A DNA stretch of 64,000 nucleotides. It comes from Paenibacillus oceani. GTDB taxonomy: Bacteria > Bacillota > Bacilli > Paenibacillales > NBRC-103111. Under the pieces are notes generated by a model. That model was given only the letters and a program-made list of their open reading frames with translations. It was not told where the DNA came from and made no database searches. The stretch's first letter is position 1; each line of letters starts with the position of its first letter. The stretch lies in NCBI RefSeq assembly GCF_014705615.1, contig NZ_JACXJA010000026.1:92811-156810 (forward strand). The letters are read 5' to 3'. This document shows, in pieces, positions 36,291 to 45,334 of the stretch. The translations under genes were made by a program, and so were the position numbers.

Positions 36291-37811
36291 TCAAGCGCGC
36301 AGCCGCTTCATCTCGAACATCGCATGGTCTGCAAGATTGATGAGCGCTTGCCCTTCGGCGGCATCTGCCGGATAATAGCTGACTCCGATGCTCATGCCTA
36401 GAGGCAAGCTTCCGTATTTCACGAGAAATGACGCGAATTGATGCTGCATCTGTTGAATTGTATTCTGAACGTCCTGCGGGGACGGAGAACGGCCGATGAA
36501 TACAATAAATTCGTCTCCGCCCATACGTGCGGCCACGCCCCGGTCTCCGATCGTTTCCTGCAAAATCTGGGCCGCCTTTTGCAAAGCTTCGTCGCCCGCC
36601 AGATGCCCGCGGGTATCGTTCAGTATTTTGAGCTTGTCCAGGTCGATCAGAAGCAGCGCCACCGTCTCCCGATGCTGCTCCGCATACTGCAGGGCTTCGT
36701 CCAGACGTTCGTAGAAATATCTGCGGTTCGGCAGCCGGGTAAGCGGATCGTGGTAAGCCAAAAACCGGATCTCTTCCTGGTGCTGCTTCTGGGCCGTAAT
36801 GTCGCGCAAAATCAAAAGGACATGATGCTCATTGTCCACCCAGACGTAATCGGCATTGACGAGCAGGGACATCCGCTTGCCGTTATGTTGAATTTCGGAT
36901 TCATATTGCTTGATCGGCACTTTGGACGTTATGCGGTTTTTAATCTCGGCGTCAAGCAAATGTGTAATTCGGACGTTGTCTATGACCATGGAACCGAACA
37001 ACTGCGAGGCTCCCGGGTTTGCATTTTTGATCCTGCCGCTGCTGTCGATCAGGAGAATGGCGTCGGGATTCAGCTGGAACAGCTTCTCGAACCGTTTGTC
37101 GTACAAATTCAAGAAGTCGTGTTTCTTCATCGTATGCCTTAAGAAGTAACACCAGACGATGCCGCTGTACAGATAAGGGTAAGGCGGCAAAGTATCCCCG
37201 TAGTTGATATAGCCGAACGCGACATGCCACAGGATGGACACGGCTACGCCCCAGATCAACTGGTTGTAGATCGACCTCTGCTCCGGAATGACCGATCTGG
37301 ACTTGGCGATCAGAAGCGGGATCAGATAAATAAGATCGGTGAATATGCTCGCGGTCATCGCTATATAGTAGCCGGCATTATAGACGGGCAGCTTCCACAA
37401 ACCGGCTTGAGTAAATTCTTGAGCCGCTATGAAGCCTGCTCCCGATGCAAGATTGACGGCGACAAATAAAAGCGGCAAGTAAAAGATGTAGGGATATAGA
37501 AACCGCGGCATCTTTTTGTCAAGCTGCGAAAATTTGATCAGAAAATGAAAGCAAATGCCGGGAATCACGATCCCCACGCTGCTCAGCCAAAGCGATGAAA
37601 GAACCGGGCTGTATTCGATGGATACTTGGTTTCTCACATATTCTTCGACGAACAGCAGCATGTAGCAAACGGCGATCAGGGATAGCAGAATGTGCTCCGT
37701 TTTTTTCTGATTCCGCAAGAGTACATCCGTAGCCATGTACATAAAAAATAAGATCGGTATTCCGTGTGTGAACAGCAGGGTAAACGCATCTTGTATATTC
37801 ATGGGGTTCAC
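36291..37811 (-). CDS. Membrane GGDEF diguanylate cyclase with 7TM and PAS sensor
   Basis: About 506 residues. GTG 37811 is chosen for AGGAAAG six bases upstream; TTG 37814 and ATG 37802 are alternatives. The first ~230 residues hold seven hydrophobic helices (TLLFTHGIPILFFMYMATDV through LYSGIVWCYFLR), like the 7TM sensor found in some histidine kinases. A PAS domain follows (KLFQLNPDAILLIDSSGRI, LLILRDITAQKQ), then GGDEF (HDPLTRLPNRRYFYERL, LLLIDLDKLKILND, RMGGDEFIVF). The GGDEF motif is intact, so it should make cyclic di-GMP; no RxxD inhibitory site is seen just upstream. It is divergent from the giant histidine kinase gene, sharing a 140-nt promoter region. Confidence 0.92.
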   Translation of the reverse strand: MNPMNIQDAFTLLFTHGIPILFFMYMATDVLLRNQKKTEHILLSLIAVCYMLLFVEEYVRNQVSIEYSPVLSSLWLSSVGIVIPGICFHFLIKFSQLDKKMPRFLYPYIFYLPLLFVAVNLASGAGFIAAQEFTQAGLWKLPVYNAGYYIAMTASIFTDLIYLIPLLIAKSRSVIPEQRSIYNQLIWGVAVSILWHVAFGYINYGDTLPPYPYLYSGIVWCYFLRHTMKKHDFLNLYDKRFEKLFQLNPDAILLIDSSGRIKNANPGASQLFGSMVIDNVRITHLLDAEIKNRITSKVPIKQYESEIQHNGKRMSLLVNADYVWVDNEHHVLLILRDITAQKQHQEEIRFLAYHDPLTRLPNRRYFYERLDEALQYAEQHRETVALLLIDLDKLKILNDTRGHLAGDEALQKAAQILQETIGDRGVAARMGGDEFIVFIGRSPSPQDVQNTIQQMQHQFASFLVKYGSLPLGMSIGVSYYPADAAEGQALINLADHAMFEMKRLRA

Positions 37812-37880
37812 CAAATCTTTCCTGGGTAGTAAACGAAGGAGGTGTGCCTTACCTATTGTAAACTATTTTAAGAGATTCGT

Positions 37881-37909
37881 TTTATGGAAAATTTAAATTT
37901 TGATATGAT
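37881..37909 (+). promoter_or_regulatory. Candidate promoter with AAAATTTAAATTTT dyad
   Basis: TATGAT at 37904-37909 fits a -10; TTTATG 17 nt upstream is a weak -35. The spacer contains a perfect 14-bp palindrome, AAAATTTAAATTTT (37888-37901), a possible repressor or activator site, 42 nt ahead of the giant kinase gene. Confidence 0.4.
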
Positions 37910-37951
37910 GTGCGTAAAGCTACAGTTTCTATATGACAAAGCAGGTGAATC

Positions 37952-40900
37952 ATGTTTCAGCTATTGGGATATCAAGTTGTCGAGAAAATCGGAAGCAACG
38001 AGACTATAAGCATCTATCGCGTTTTGCGGACGAAAGACAATGCCCGGTATATAGCCAAAACGACAAACGATAGCTCCGCAGGAACAGAGACGGCTGCTTT
38101 TCAATATGAATACGAAGGGCTGCTTCAATTAAAAGGGAAAGGCGTGCTGGAGCCGGTAAGTCTCGAAACGGCTGCCGACCGTCCTGTTCTCCTCTTCCGG
38201 GACCCCGGAGGCACAACGCTGGCCCATCTGCTGCATACGCGAAGAGCTTCTCTCAAACTGCCCGCTCTTCTGGAAGTCGCTATTGCGCTGGCGGATTGCA
38301 TCCGGGAATTGCATCATGAGCAGATGAGGATCAACGAGCTGACGCCTTTTCATTTTATGATTAGCGATGACCTGACGAAGGCGAAGTTCATCGATATCCG
38401 GTCGTGCTCCACGGATAGCCGTTCCTTCTCGCGCGTTATGCGAAGAGCGGCCTCCGTTCTGCCCTATTTGTCTCCGGAGCAGACGGGACGAACGGGGATG
38501 GTCCCCGATTACCGTTCGGATTATTATTCGCTCGGCATTTTATTATACGAGTGGTTTACCGGCAGCTTGCCGTTCCAGTCACCCGATGCGCTGGACATCG
38601 TGTATCACCATATCGCGACCACGCCGGAGCCGGTGTATCTCAAAAATAAATCGATACCCAAAATGGTCTCGGATATTGTTGCCAAATGTATGGAGAAGAT
38701 GCCCGACGCCAGGTATATAAGCGCTTACGGCATCCGGTCGGATCTGCAGGAATGTCTGGTTCAATTGCGGGTCACCGGCAAGGTGCAGCGTTTTCCGCTG
38801 GCGAATCATGATGTTTCCTATACGTGGGACAAGCTGGAGGGGCTGTTTAACAGACGGATCGAGCAGCAGATGCTGGTACAAGCGGTTCAGCGCGTCTCGG
38901 AGAGCAACAGCGCCGAGATCGTCTGGGTCAGCGGACAAGCCGGACTTGGGAAAACGTCCTTGATTATGGAGACGATCCGCACGGTGGTGCCTGCCCACGG
39001 TTATTTTGTGTCGGGACAATGCCAAGCTGCGTCAGACGGTAATCTGGCTCCCTATAGAGTGTGGGGGCAAGTGATCGACCAGCTGGTGTCGCACTTATTA
39101 ACGGTAGGTGCCCTTCAGTTGGAGGAATGGAAGCGTCACCTGGTGGAAGCTTTGCAAGGGGACGGGCGGCTGCTGATCGAGATGGTGCCGAGATTCGCTC
39201 TGCTGATCGGCGAACAGCCCGTAGTGGCAACCGTGTCCGAGGCGGACAGGCGGCGGAAGCGGCATGCGGCCATGAACCGTTTCTTTCAAGTGTTTTGGCG
39301 GCGGGATCAGCTCCTGGTTTTGTTTCTGGACGATCTGCAGGACTGTGACGAAGCTTCGCTGCGTTATGCGGCCGATCTGATGAGCGACCCTGCAACTGAG
39401 CGATTGTTACTGGTTGGGGCGTACCGGGATAACGAGCTGTCTGCACAGCATCCGCTTAGAACGCTCATGGAGCGTCTGGAGACGAACACGCATGTGCAGA
39501 CGATTCACCTCTCTGCATACGGGCACGCGGAGCTGAAACGATCGATCGCCCGGCTTCTCCAGGGGAGCATTGAAGGAATCGATGAGTTAGTGGATGTGCT
39601 GCTGCTTAAGACGGAAGGAAATCCTTTATACCTGAAGCATACTCTGCAAACGTTGCTGGACCGTAAAATGATCGCCTTTGACGAACAGGAGCGCATCTGG
39701 AATTGGAATATCCGGAGCATCGCGGATCTTAGCGTTCACGAGTCTCTCGCCGCTTCACTGTCGGAATCGGTCGGTCTGTTGCCGGATCGGGAAGCTTATA
39801 TTCTTGGAAGAGCGGCTTTTCTGGGCAAACAATTTCATCTGCCGATACTCTCGATTATTACAGGCGTGCCGGGACAGCAAGCGGCGGAATGGGCGAGGAA
39901 GGCCGCCCGCCAGCGGCTCATCCAGCCTTCTTACGGGGAACCTGATTCCTACAGGTTTCAACATGACCAGATCTGGCAGCGGGCGTATGAAGCCGTTCCC
40001 GGGCAGGAGCGAATGAAGCTTCACGGGGAGATTGGCTGGCTGCTGGCCGCGCGGATGACGGATCATGCCGATGTGCGTCTGGATGAAGTACTGTATCATC
40101 TGAACCAGGCTGCAGCACATATTACAGTCCCCGCGGAAAGGCGAAAGCTGGCGGAGCTGAACTTGCAGGCAGGCTTGCAGGCGAAAGCGGCGCTGGAGCT
40201 GGAAGCATCGCTCGACTATTTGCACAGAGCGGCCGATGCGTTGGACGATCCATGCTGGCAGGAGGATTATCCGCTTATTTATCAGGTATATCGGGAGTGG
40301 GTGGAAGCGGAGTTTCAAAGCGGTCATCTGGATAACGCCGCAGGCCTGTTCGATCTTCTGCTCGACAAAGTGAACTCCGACTCCGATCGCGCCCAAGTGT
40401 ACATGCTGATGATCCAAATGGAGCTGAACCGGGAAAATCATAAAGAAGTCATCCGACTGGGAGAGAAAACGTTACAGCTGTTAGGCATACCGTTCCGCAC
40501 CGCTCCCGGTTACCCGCAATTGCTGCGCCAATTGATGCGGGTTCGCTGGAAGCTTCGCAAGCACCCTGTCGAGAGGTTCGATGCTTGCCCTCCGATGACC
40601 GGTGAAAGGCGCAAAGCGGCGATGTCGGTATTTGTGTACATCGCTCACGCGACTTTTGAAAGTGATAAGAAAGGCTGGCTGCACAGCATTTTAACGATGC
40701 TGGAGATGACCCTGGAATACGGGCTGACGCCAGAGGCGTCGGAAGGGTTTGCGGGATATGCGCTGCTGCAGCACTACTACTTTAACCGGTACGAGGATGC
40801 CTACAAGTGGGCGAGGTTAGCCTGTTCGGTCGCCCAGGACAATCCCAGGCTATACGCCCAGGCTTATAACGTCTTCTCGCTCTGTTACCGCAGCTGGCGC

Positions 40901-42985
40901 AAGTACGAACCCCAGTTGCTGCTTCAATTCGAGGGGGATAACAAGAAGCCTGCTCTGCAATGGAGCGATTTGGGGCATTTTAACATGAGCATGCTTATTA
41001 ATTGCGGGCTGTTGTTTCATTTCAGCTATCCGCTTCCATATATATACAACCAGCTGCTGGCTCATTCGGCTCAATTGCGCAAACAGAATAATCCGACCTA
41101 CTGGAAACTGGCAGCGGTAACGGCGGATTTGCTTGTTACGCTGATCGGACACAAATCGCCCAACGACCCTTTCGAACGGATCGATCCGGATGCCGGGCTG
41201 TCGACAGGAGAAGCGGCCAGTTCTGCGGAGAAAGATATGATCCGAACGGCGACGACTTCCCGATTCGTTACCGGCTACTTGATGGGGGATTATCGGAAAG
41301 CCCGGTCGGCGCTGGCATCGACGGCGATAGAAGAGTCGGCGCATCACTATTACACCGTACTGGTGCTCAAACAATTTTATCCGGGCAGCAGCAGGCAGGA
41401 ACAGGCGCAGCTCATGCAGCAAATCCGAAAAAGCTTACGACGGTTAAAGCGGCTGTCACGTAAAGCGGCGGACCTGTATGAGCATAAATATTTGCTTGCT
41501 GCGGCGGAAGCGGCGAGTATGGGTAACCGCCACAGCCGGGCCGAATCGCTATATGAACAAGCGCTGGAGTCCGCCCGCGCCGGCAGGTATACCCACGACG
41601 AGGCGATCATCTCGGAATGCTTCGCCAAGTATGGAATCAGCCGCGACAAGCCGACGCTCGCCAAAATGTATATGAACCAGGCTTACGAGTCGTATCTGAA
41701 ATGGGGGGCGCTCGCCAAGACGGAGGATCTCGAAGCGCAGTACGGCCACCTGCTGCCCAGGAAGCCGGCGCCGGAGACGAATCTGGAGCAGATTGACTAC
41801 CGCTCGGTGATGATGTCCGCCCAAGCGTTATCCGGCGAGATGGAGATGGACAGGCTGCTTCATATGCTGATGCGCATTATGATCCGCAATGCAGGGGCGG
41901 AGTACGGTGCTTTGTTATTCCATGATGAAGAACAGTGGAAGGTGGAGGCGTACGGCACGATCGACAAGCTGAACATCGAATCGGTCCCGCTCTCCGAAGC
42001 GGACAATCTGGTTCCGACCGCCATTATTAGCTACACGGCAAGAACCCGGGAGACGCTCGTGCTTCATGATGTGGCGAGCAGCGAAATGTTCGAGCGAAGC
42101 GAGTATGTGAAAAACAACGGGCTCAAATCGGTGCTCTGCCTGCCCATTATGCATCAAAATAAATTAGTGTGCCTGCTGTATCTGGACAACAACCTCTCTA
42201 CAGGCGTTTTCACGGAGACCCGGCAGGACGTGCTGAAGCTGCTAAGCTCGCAAGGTGCGATATCCATTGCCAATGCCAAGCTGTATTCCGGTATGCAGCA
42301 TCTGAAAAATAATCTCGAGGACCAAGTGGTCGAGAGGACGCGGGATCTGGAGAAGTCGATGCAGGCCACGTCGGAGGCGCTTGCGGAAATGACGGTTTAT
42401 GCAGAACGGACGCGGATCGCCCAAGAGATTCACGATATTGTAGGGCATACGCTTACGTCGACGATCTTGCAGATCGAAGCAGGCAAGCGGCTGCTGCACA
42501 AAGATATGGACAGTGCCACGACCAGACTGGGTGAAGCGCAGGATCTGGTCCGCCACAGCTTGAACGAAATCAGAAATTCCGTCCACATGCTCAAGGAAGA
42601 CAAGTATTACGATATCGAGGCGGCGCTGCAACTGCTAATCGAAGATACGGAGCGGAATACGGGGGTCCGCATTCATGCCGCAATCGACCCGATCTCACAC
42701 GTCTCGTTCATGCACAAAAAGGTGATTTACCATGCTTTGCAGGAAGGGTTAACAAACGGCATCCGGCATGGCGGGGCCGACGCCTTCAGTTTCAGTCTGA
42801 GAGACGAAGGCTCGCAGCTGTTGTTCCGTCTTGCCGACAACGGAGCGGGCGGCGGAGAGATCGAGATGGGCTTCGGGCTTAAAATGATGCGGGATCGCGT
42901 AAGACAGCTAAGAGGCATTCTGGACATCGATACCGAGCCCGGCAAAGGCTGCATGCTGCGAATTAATTTTCCGTACGGAGTATAA
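37952..42985 (+). CDS. Giant hybrid sensor: pseudokinase-AAA ATPase-helical repeats-GAF-histidine kinase
   Basis: A 1677-residue cytoplasmic protein. Residues ~1-265 have a Ser/Thr kinase fold (LGYQVVEKIGSNETISIYRV; later YLSPEQTGRTGMVPDYRSDY and SLGILLYEWFTG), but the HRD loop reads NELTPFHFMI and DFG reads FIDIRS, so it is probably catalytically dead. At ~325 an AAA/STAND ATPase begins: Walker A VSGQAGLGKTSL, Walker B LLVLFLDDLQDCD. A long helical, TPR-like region runs ~690-1260. A GAF domain follows (~1293-1446). A HisKA_3 dimerisation domain has the phospho-acceptor His about residue 1494 (RIAQEIHDIVGHTL), then HATPase_c (EGLTNGIRHGG, LADNGAGGGEIEMGFG). It should phosphorylate the response regulator encoded next. 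The ligand is unknown. Confidence 0.92.
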   Translation: MFQLLGYQVVEKIGSNETISIYRVLRTKDNARYIAKTTNDSSAGTETAAFQYEYEGLLQLKGKGVLEPVSLETAADRPVLLFRDPGGTTLAHLLHTRRASLKLPALLEVAIALADCIRELHHEQMRINELTPFHFMISDDLTKAKFIDIRSCSTDSRSFSRVMRRAASVLPYLSPEQTGRTGMVPDYRSDYYSLGILLYEWFTGSLPFQSPDALDIVYHHIATTPEPVYLKNKSIPKMVSDIVAKCMEKMPDARYISAYGIRSDLQECLVQLRVTGKVQRFPLANHDVSYTWDKLEGLFNRRIEQQMLVQAVQRVSESNSAEIVWVSGQAGLGKTSLIMETIRTVVPAHGYFVSGQCQAASDGNLAPYRVWGQVIDQLVSHLLTVGALQLEEWKRHLVEALQGDGRLLIEMVPRFALLIGEQPVVATVSEADRRRKRHAAMNRFFQVFWRRDQLLVLFLDDLQDCDEASLRYAADLMSDPATERLLLVGAYRDNELSAQHPLRTLMERLETNTHVQTIHLSAYGHAELKRSIARLLQGSIEGIDELVDVLLLKTEGNPLYLKHTLQTLLDRKMIAFDEQERIWNWNIRSIADLSVHESLAASLSESVGLLPDREAYILGRAAFLGKQFHLPILSIITGVPGQQAAEWARKAARQRLIQPSYGEPDSYRFQHDQIWQRAYEAVPGQERMKLHGEIGWLLAARMTDHADVRLDEVLYHLNQAAAHITVPAERRKLAELNLQAGLQAKAALELEASLDYLHRAADALDDPCWQEDYPLIYQVYREWVEAEFQSGHLDNAAGLFDLLLDKVNSDSDRAQVYMLMIQMELNRENHKEVIRLGEKTLQLLGIPFRTAPGYPQLLRQLMRVRWKLRKHPVERFDACPPMTGERRKAAMSVFVYIAHATFESDKKGWLHSILTMLEMTLEYGLTPEASEGFAGYALLQHYYFNRYEDAYKWARLACSVAQDNPRLYAQAYNVFSLCYRSWRKYEPQLLLQFEGDNKKPALQWSDLGHFNMSMLINCGLLFHFSYPLPYIYNQLLAHSAQLRKQNNPTYWKLAAVTADLLVTLIGHKSPNDPFERIDPDAGLSTGEAASSAEKDMIRTATTSRFVTGYLMGDYRKARSALASTAIEESAHHYYTVLVLKQFYPGSSRQEQAQLMQQIRKSLRRLKRLSRKAADLYEHKYLLAAAEAASMGNRHSRAESLYEQALESARAGRYTHDEAIISECFAKYGISRDKPTLAKMYMNQAYESYLKWGALAKTEDLEAQYGHLLPRKPAPETNLEQIDYRSVMMSAQALSGEMEMDRLLHMLMRIMIRNAGAEYGALLFHDEEQWKVEAYGTIDKLNIESVPLSEADNLVPTAIISYTARTRETLVLHDVASSEMFERSEYVKNNGLKSVLCLPIMHQNKLVCLLYLDNNLSTGVFTETRQDVLKLLSSQGAISIANAKLYSGMQHLKNNLEDQVVERTRDLEKSMQATSEALAEMTVYAERTRIAQEIHDIVGHTLTSTILQIEAGKRLLHKDMDSATTRLGEAQDLVRHSLNEIRNSVHMLKEDKYYDIEAALQLLIEDTERNTGVRIHAAIDPISHVSFMHKKVIYHALQEGLTNGIRHGGADAFSFSLRDEGSQLLFRLADNGAGGGEIEMGFGLKMMRDRVRQLRGILDIDTEPGKGCMLRINFPYGV

Positions 42986-43002
42986 CGAATGGGGGCTGGC
43001 TT

Positions 43003-43647
43003 GTGATAACAATTGTGATCGCGGATGATCAGATGCTGATCCGGGAAGGTCTGGGGACGATTCTGAATCTGGAGGAAGATATGAGCGTTGTCGGTTTGGC
43101 CACGAACGGGCTGGAAGCCGTAGAGATAACGGCCCGGCTGCGTCCGAAGCTGGTCATGATGGACATACAGATGCCTCACATGGACGGGATTACCGCCTTG
43201 AAGCAGATTAAAGCAAGCTCTCCGGAAACGCTGGTGCTCATCTTGTCTACGTATCTCGAAGATAAATACATCGTCGAGGGCATGGCGAACGGCGCCAGCG
43301 GTTATCTGCTGAAGGATATGGATACCAACAAAATGATCGCGGCGATTCGGGATACCGTGTCGGGCCAATACATCCTGCCGGCGTCCGTAGCGATCAAGCT
43401 GGTGCACAAAATAACGGAGCTGTCCAAAGGCCAGAGCGCTGCCGAATCGTGGAGCAAACGAATCGAACTGACGCAGCGGGAAAGGGAAGTAGCCGAGCTG
43501 ATCGTGCAAGGTTATACGAACCGCGAAATCGCTTCGGAGCTCCATATCGCGGAAGGGACAGCCCGCAATTATATCAGCCAGCTCTACAGCAAGCTGGAGG
43601 TTCTGGACCGTGTGCAGGCGCTGGTGAGGCTGCAGGCTTTGCTGTAG
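43003..43647 (+). CDS. NarL/LuxR-family response regulator
   Basis: A 214-residue regulator 17 nt after the kinase gene. GTG 43003 follows GGGGG. The receiver domain has acidic IADDQ, phospho-acceptor Asp54 (LVMMDIQMPHMDG), the switch Ser/Thr in LILSTYLED and Lys in GYLLKDMD. The C-terminal LuxR-type HTH is IELTQREREVAELIVQGYTN then REIASELHIAEGTARNYISQ. Cognate partner of the HisKA_3 kinase upstream. Its targets may include the sulfotransferase next door. Confidence 0.94.
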   Translation: MITIVIADDQMLIREGLGTILNLEEDMSVVGLATNGLEAVEITARLRPKLVMMDIQMPHMDGITALKQIKASSPETLVLILSTYLEDKYIVEGMANGASGYLLKDMDTNKMIAAIRDTVSGQYILPASVAIKLVHKITELSKGQSAAESWSKRIELTQREREVAELIVQGYTNREIASELHIAEGTARNYISQLYSKLEVLDRVQALVRLQALL

Positions 43648-43783
43648 GGGGCCGGCGCGCAGCGCTTGGCCAGATAGAGGATAGTTCGACTAAAGGAAAT
43701 CTTTATTACCGAATTTTAACTATTTTGTGAGATCATTTTGGGAAGAGGCGATTTGGCTCAGAACGACCGGGAAGGGTGAGACG

Positions 43784-44512
43784 ATGAGACCGACACAAAG
43801 CTATACGATTTGGTTTTCACAGCGTACGGGCAGCACGTTGCTGAATTATGCGCTTTCGTCGACGGGGGTAGCGGGCGATCCGTGCGAGTGGCTGCATTTC
43901 GGCCACCGAGATCCGAACACGATGACCAGGGAAGACATGGAGCAGATCTGGAAAGAGGGGACGACGCCGAACGGCGTATTCGGGTTAAAAACGTCATTTG
44001 ATTCCCGCTGGATGGATTCATTTCGAACGATCTTCGACGTGCCGGCTGCGGCTACCCGAGCCAAGGTATGGAGCGAAGCTTTCCCAAACTGCAACAAGCA
44101 TATCTTTATGACCCGGAGAAATAAAGTAAGATTGGCGGTGTCCTGGTGGAGGGCGATCGTATCCGGAGAGTGGCACCGGAAGCACGGGGAGAAACCGCAG
44201 GAGCACGATATTGCGGATAAGTACAAGTTTGACGCTATTGATCATTTGCTTACTGAATGCGCTATGCGGGAAGCCGCTCTGGAAGATTTCTTCTCCGAGG
44301 CGGGGATCGTTCCGCTTACGATTGTCTACGAAGATTTTATTTTAGACTACGAAGGAACGGTTATGGACGTATTGAAGTTCTTGGATATTCCGACGGATCA
44401 TGTAGCAGTCGCCCCGCCGGCGCTGGAACGGTTAGCGGATGGTGTAGCCGAGGAATGGGTGCAGCGGTTTCACGAGGAGCGCCAGAAGGAGTGGGAGCGC
44501 AAGGCCTGGTGA
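43784..44512 (+). CDS. Stf0-family sulfotransferase
   Basis: A 242-residue enzyme; ATG 43784 follows AAGGGTGAG. The 5'-phosphosulfate loop of PAPS-dependent transferases is TIWFSQRTGSTLLNYAL. Other family elements are EWLHFGHRDPN, GVFGLKTSFDSRW, the 3'-phosphate-binding FMTRRNKVRLAVSWWRA and IVYEDFILDYEGTVMDVLKF. Relatives in mycobacteria sulfate trehalose, but the bacterial family is broad, so the acceptor (a sugar or glycolipid) is not assigned. No PAPS-synthesis genes are nearby. Confidence 0.87.
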   Translation: MRPTQSYTIWFSQRTGSTLLNYALSSTGVAGDPCEWLHFGHRDPNTMTREDMEQIWKEGTTPNGVFGLKTSFDSRWMDSFRTIFDVPAAATRAKVWSEAFPNCNKHIFMTRRNKVRLAVSWWRAIVSGEWHRKHGEKPQEHDIADKYKFDAIDHLLTECAMREAALEDFFSEAGIVPLTIVYEDFILDYEGTVMDVLKFLDIPTDHVAVAPPALERLADGVAEEWVQRFHEERQKEWERKAW

Positions 44513-44542
44513 AAACCGAATCGGGGACGATAAGTGAGGGAG

Positions 44543-44573
44543 CAGGCTGCCGGGCAGGGCAGCCTGTTTCGTT
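44543..44573 (+). terminator. Terminator-like hairpin after the sulfotransferase gene
   Basis: CAGGCTGCC pairs with GGCAGCCTG around CGGGCAG-type loop, followed by TTTC. The T-run is short. Confidence 0.7.
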
Positions 44574-44729
44574 GTACATATAAGAATTTATAAAATTTCG
44601 TGGGTAGAAGGGCTTCTGATCTGCCAGAAAGATTGAGATTATTACTGATTTTTACGGTGCTAAAGGGAACGGAGGAGTTTCCTTCCTTGGCGTTTGAGAA
44701 CGTATACTCAAGTACAATGCCTAACGAAT

Positions 44730-44925
44730 CGTAGGGTGCTTATTGCTGAAAAACGACGTTATTCCAGACGTAACGAATCCGGGGATCGTTATTGAACCCA
44801 AAGTGGAGAAAAAACGATCCGATTTGCGGAAATAACGATACGAGAGTTCGTTGCAAATTCAAACACTCGCATTCGGCTCTGATAACGGTTGCTGGGTTCG
44901 TTAGCGATACCACCGCAAAAAGACA
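44730..44925. repeat. TAACG-type intergenic repeat tract (family 2)
   Basis: Contains GACGTTATTCC, ACGTAACGAATCC, GATCGTTATT, GATTTGCGGAAATAACGA, TTCGTTGC and GGTTCGTTAGCGA. It resembles 7736-7916 in word content and spacing. It lies in a ~675-nt gap with no recognised gene except the microprotein at 45188. Confidence 0.5.
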
Positions 44926-44934
44926 ACACGACCT

Positions 44935-45035
44935 GAGGGCGAGCGGCTGGAACGAAGGAAGGAGATCCATTCCCTTTCACGCGTTAGCGTATCGGTTTGT
45001 ACGTCAAAGGAACGTCCGCCCGGACGGTTTTTCTT
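44935..45035. repeat. GAGCGGCTGGA-type intergenic repeat, copy 2 (family 3)
   Basis: GGCGAGCGGCTGGAACGAAGG, then CCATTCCCTTTCACGCG, GCGTATCGGTTTGTACG and CAAAGGAACGTCCG, parallels 35848-35948. Confidence 0.6.
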
Positions 45036-45187
45036 AATAGATGGGGGAAATGATGCACACAGCCGGGCACGGGAGGTGCGAATACTCGTTCCATAGAATA
45101 TAAACAAGCAACCATTTGGTCTCCTTCAACGTCATATTGTTAATAATTGTTAGCGTAATTCGAAACAGCGGGAGGTAAGGGCTGACG

Positions 45188-45295
45188 ATGAAGAAGATGA
45201 TGGTGAAGCTTGTAATCTTTATCGGGATTATTGTACTCCTGTATCAAGTGACCCTATATTGGAATCCGGTAGCCATTCAAAACTTAGATTCTTGA
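45188..45295 (+). CDS. Single-pass membrane microprotein, 35 residues
   Basis: ATG 45188 lies after GGGAGGTAAGG at good spacing. The peptide is MKKMMVKLVIFIGIIVLLYQ then VTLYWNPVAIQNLDS: basic N-terminus, one ~16-residue hydrophobic helix and a short outside tail. It ends 39 nt before the phosphotransferase gene, on the same strand, and may be co-expressed with it. It could be a small regulator of a membrane protein; no family recognised. Confidence 0.5.
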   Translation: MKKMMVKLVIFIGIIVLLYQVTLYWNPVAIQNLDS

Positions 45296-45334
45296 ACCGG
45301 CAATCCAATACAGAAAGCAGAGGGAACGATAACC

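Noticed and set aside
37952..38750. Active Ser/Thr protein kinase
   Set aside because: The catalytic HRD and DFG motifs are replaced, so I describe it as a pseudokinase-like domain.
44901..45107. Arg/Ser-rich minus-strand frame resembling one at 35817-35999
   Set aside because: The similarity is explained by the shared family 3 repeat; no RBS, so not called as a gene family.
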